From: JBGLNJ01 sp964353405
GTDB lineage: Bacteria; Chloroflexota; Anaerolineae; Fen-1058
Length of the DNA: 7,496 nt
Direction of reading: 5' to 3'
Assembly: GCA_964353405.1 (NCBI GenBank)
Contig: CAYGWJ010000197.1
Location: 1 to 7,496 of the forward strand
This document shows positions 6,826-7,496 of this stretch, piece after piece. The notes under the pieces are model-generated. The model worked only from the letters and a program-made list of their open reading frames with translations, was not told the origin of the DNA and did not search any database. The position numbers and the translations under genes are program-made. Position 1 is the first letter of the stretch. The number at the start of each line of letters is the position of its first letter.

Positions 6826-6859
6826 AAGCGGAGCCGAGGCTGCTTGGCTCCGCTTTTTT
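6826..6859 (+). terminator. Intrinsic terminator after the protease gene
   Basis: A perfect 10-bp stem, AAGCGGAGCC (6826-6835) with GGCTCCGCTT (6846-6855), a 10-base loop, and a run of six T (6854-6859) followed by CTTT. This is a classic Rho-independent terminator and closes the plus-strand block. Because the stem begins and ends with A/T pairs it may also work weakly in the other direction. Confidence 0.9.
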
Positions 6860-6916
6860 CTTTAGATCGCCTTAATCTCGCCTCGAGCTACCGGTAAGGA
6901 CGCGCGCCATGCAAAC

Positions 6917-7183
6917 TCACGGTATACGCCACGTGAAAGGAATTTGGACCTTGGCAAGGTCCTTCGCACCGCCGCCACTGGCAAGTCCAGAAAATATCAG
7001 CAAAGTCAAAACAGTTGTCGTGGTTTCATTGGAAGGTGCTCCAGGACTGATCCAGACACAAAAGTCGGCAGAGAATCCGCGACACTGGTTCTGATCATTG
7101 CAGATTGCTTTGACCGTGTCAAGTTTGATGTTGGGGCGAGAGTAATCGAGATAGACCGACCAGTTTTGATCTTTGTAGTACAT
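6917..7183 (-). CDS. Possible small hypothetical protein
   Basis: An open frame of 88 codons from ATG 7183, 11 bases downstream of the stop of the neighbouring minus-strand frame. The sequence starts MYYKDQNWSVYLDYSRP and has a hydrophobic stretch around residues 58-70. I do not recognise a family. No good ribosome binding site precedes the start, and the frame includes a 17-bp palindrome (6946-6962). It may be a chance frame in an otherwise non-coding stretch. Confidence 0.22.
   Translation of the reverse strand: MYYKDQNWSVYLDYSRPNIKLDTVKAICNDQNQCRGFSADFCVWISPGAPSNETTTTVLTLLIFSGLASGGGAKDLAKVQIPFTWRIP
6946..6962. repeat. Perfect 8-bp inverted repeat with one-base centre
   Basis: The arms GGACCTTG and CAAGGTCC flank a single G. 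As a hairpin it would have almost no loop, so a protein-binding site or chance is likelier than RNA structure. No T-run follows on either strand. It has no obvious relation to neighbouring genes. Confidence 0.4.
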
Positions 7184-7194
7184 CTGAGAATCGC

Positions 7195-7365
7195 CTATCG
7201 CGGGTCAGTCGGTGCAGGTTGCTGCACCGTCACGGCTCGGCGCTTTGCCTGGTTCCGCCGCACGTACCGCCAGAGCAACACGAGGCCGACCACGGGCAAC
7301 GCGAACGGCGCAATGACCACGATGAACCAGATCAGCGCGTCAACCATCACTTGCAAGGATCGTGG
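7195..7365 (-). pseudogene. C-terminal membrane-anchor fragment, resembling DUF4349 proteins
   Basis: A frame ending at TAG (complement of 7195-7197) encodes SLQVMVDALIWFIVVIAP, then FALPVVGLVLLWRYVRR and a polar Gln/Pro tail. One long hydrophobic span followed by Arg-rich cytoplasmic sequence is typical of the C-terminus of DUF4349 proteins, whose main domain lies outside the cell. No such domain precedes it: immediately upstream, in another frame, is a transposase end. The gene therefore seems cut by an insertion sequence. The frame can be extended upstream to an ATG at 7437, but those extra codons overlap the transposase frame and look spurious. Alternatively it is a small membrane protein starting at ATG 7347. 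Family assignment is tentative. Confidence 0.45.
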
Positions 7366-7366
7366 A

Positions 7367-7496
7367 TTAAATAACTTTCCCGCTCGACTGAGAGAGTGGT
7401 ACAGCGCGATAGTTCCATTGCGGCAAGACCTCATCAAAAACGATGCGCATAGTTTTCTTGAACTCTTCAGCCACTTTACGTCCGGTTTGGTAAACC
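7367..7496 (-). mobile_element. C-terminal end of an ISAzo13-like transposase (runs off the right edge)
   Basis: A minus-strand frame open from the window edge encodes 42 residues and stops at TAA (complement of 7367-7369). It contains YQTGRKVAEEF and, 18 residues after TGRKV, LPQWNYRAVP. The TG-x-KV motif with WNY at this spacing is what I recall from the C-terminus of ISAzo13-type DDE transposases (TGxKVSDEEM ... EWNYTI). No terminal inverted repeat could be assigned because only one end is in view; the element boundary should lie just left of 7367. Confidence 0.5.

Noticed and set aside
7093..7121. Minus-strand TTGACA with AATGAT 17 bases later
   Set aside because: The -10 matches only four of six and it lies within or beside a doubtful small frame with no gene correctly placed downstream; likely chance.
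1..7496. CRISPR array, tRNA or rRNA genes
   Set aside because: No regularly spaced direct repeats and no tRNA or rRNA-like segments were seen on either strand.

Overview
The window reads as a piece of a bacterial chromosome with moderately high G+C coding DNA. Its theme is molybdenum (or tungsten) use: a molybdo-iron-sulfur aldehyde oxidoreductase on the left, a molybdate-type ABC uptake pair in the middle, and a regulator plus operator-like palindromes between them. The oxidoreductase is of the Desulfovibrio gigas Mop type, which suggests an anaerobic lifestyle. Gene content and style would fit an environmental anaerobe such as a Chloroflexota member, but nothing here fixes the taxonomy, so that is only a guess.

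Layout, left to right. Positions 1-1532 (minus strand) hold the first 510 codons of mop; its 3' part lies off the left edge. Positions 1533-1931 are a divergent intergenic region with two 23-bp palindromes that resemble ModE boxes. A near-consensus sigma-70-type promoter (1942-1969) drives a PadR-family regulator (about 1989-2543). Next comes a deletion scar: a strong ribosome binding site and a short signal-peptide-like start (2570-2629) run into the tail of a FecE/BtuD-like ABC ATPase that lacks its Walker A half and carries a frameshift (2617-2969). A class I SAM-dependent methyltransferase (2991-3851), a ModA lipoprotein (3892-4767) and a ModB permease (4733-5596) follow, all on the plus strand and closely spaced. 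There is no intact modC. In its place is a stub of a non-ABC P-loop NTPase (5619-about 5696), joined through about 100 bp of unexplained sequence to an HtrA/DegP-like protease that lacks its N-terminus and has a frameshift near 6113. A clear intrinsic terminator ends this plus-strand block at 6826-6859.

On the right, minus-strand pieces include a possible small hypothetical ORF (6917-7183), the membrane-anchored C-terminus of a protein resembling DUF4349 proteins (7195-about 7365), and the C-terminal end of an ISAzo13-like transposase running off the right edge (7367-7496).

Working model: ModA and ModB would bring in the oxyanion needed for the Mop cofactor, and the PadR protein and/or a ModE-type protein would act at the palindromes between mop and padR. 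The locus also carries several breaks: two fused gene stubs, two frameshifts and one IS-associated truncation. This implies either real erosion by deletion and insertion or assembly and consensus errors; sequence alone cannot separate these.
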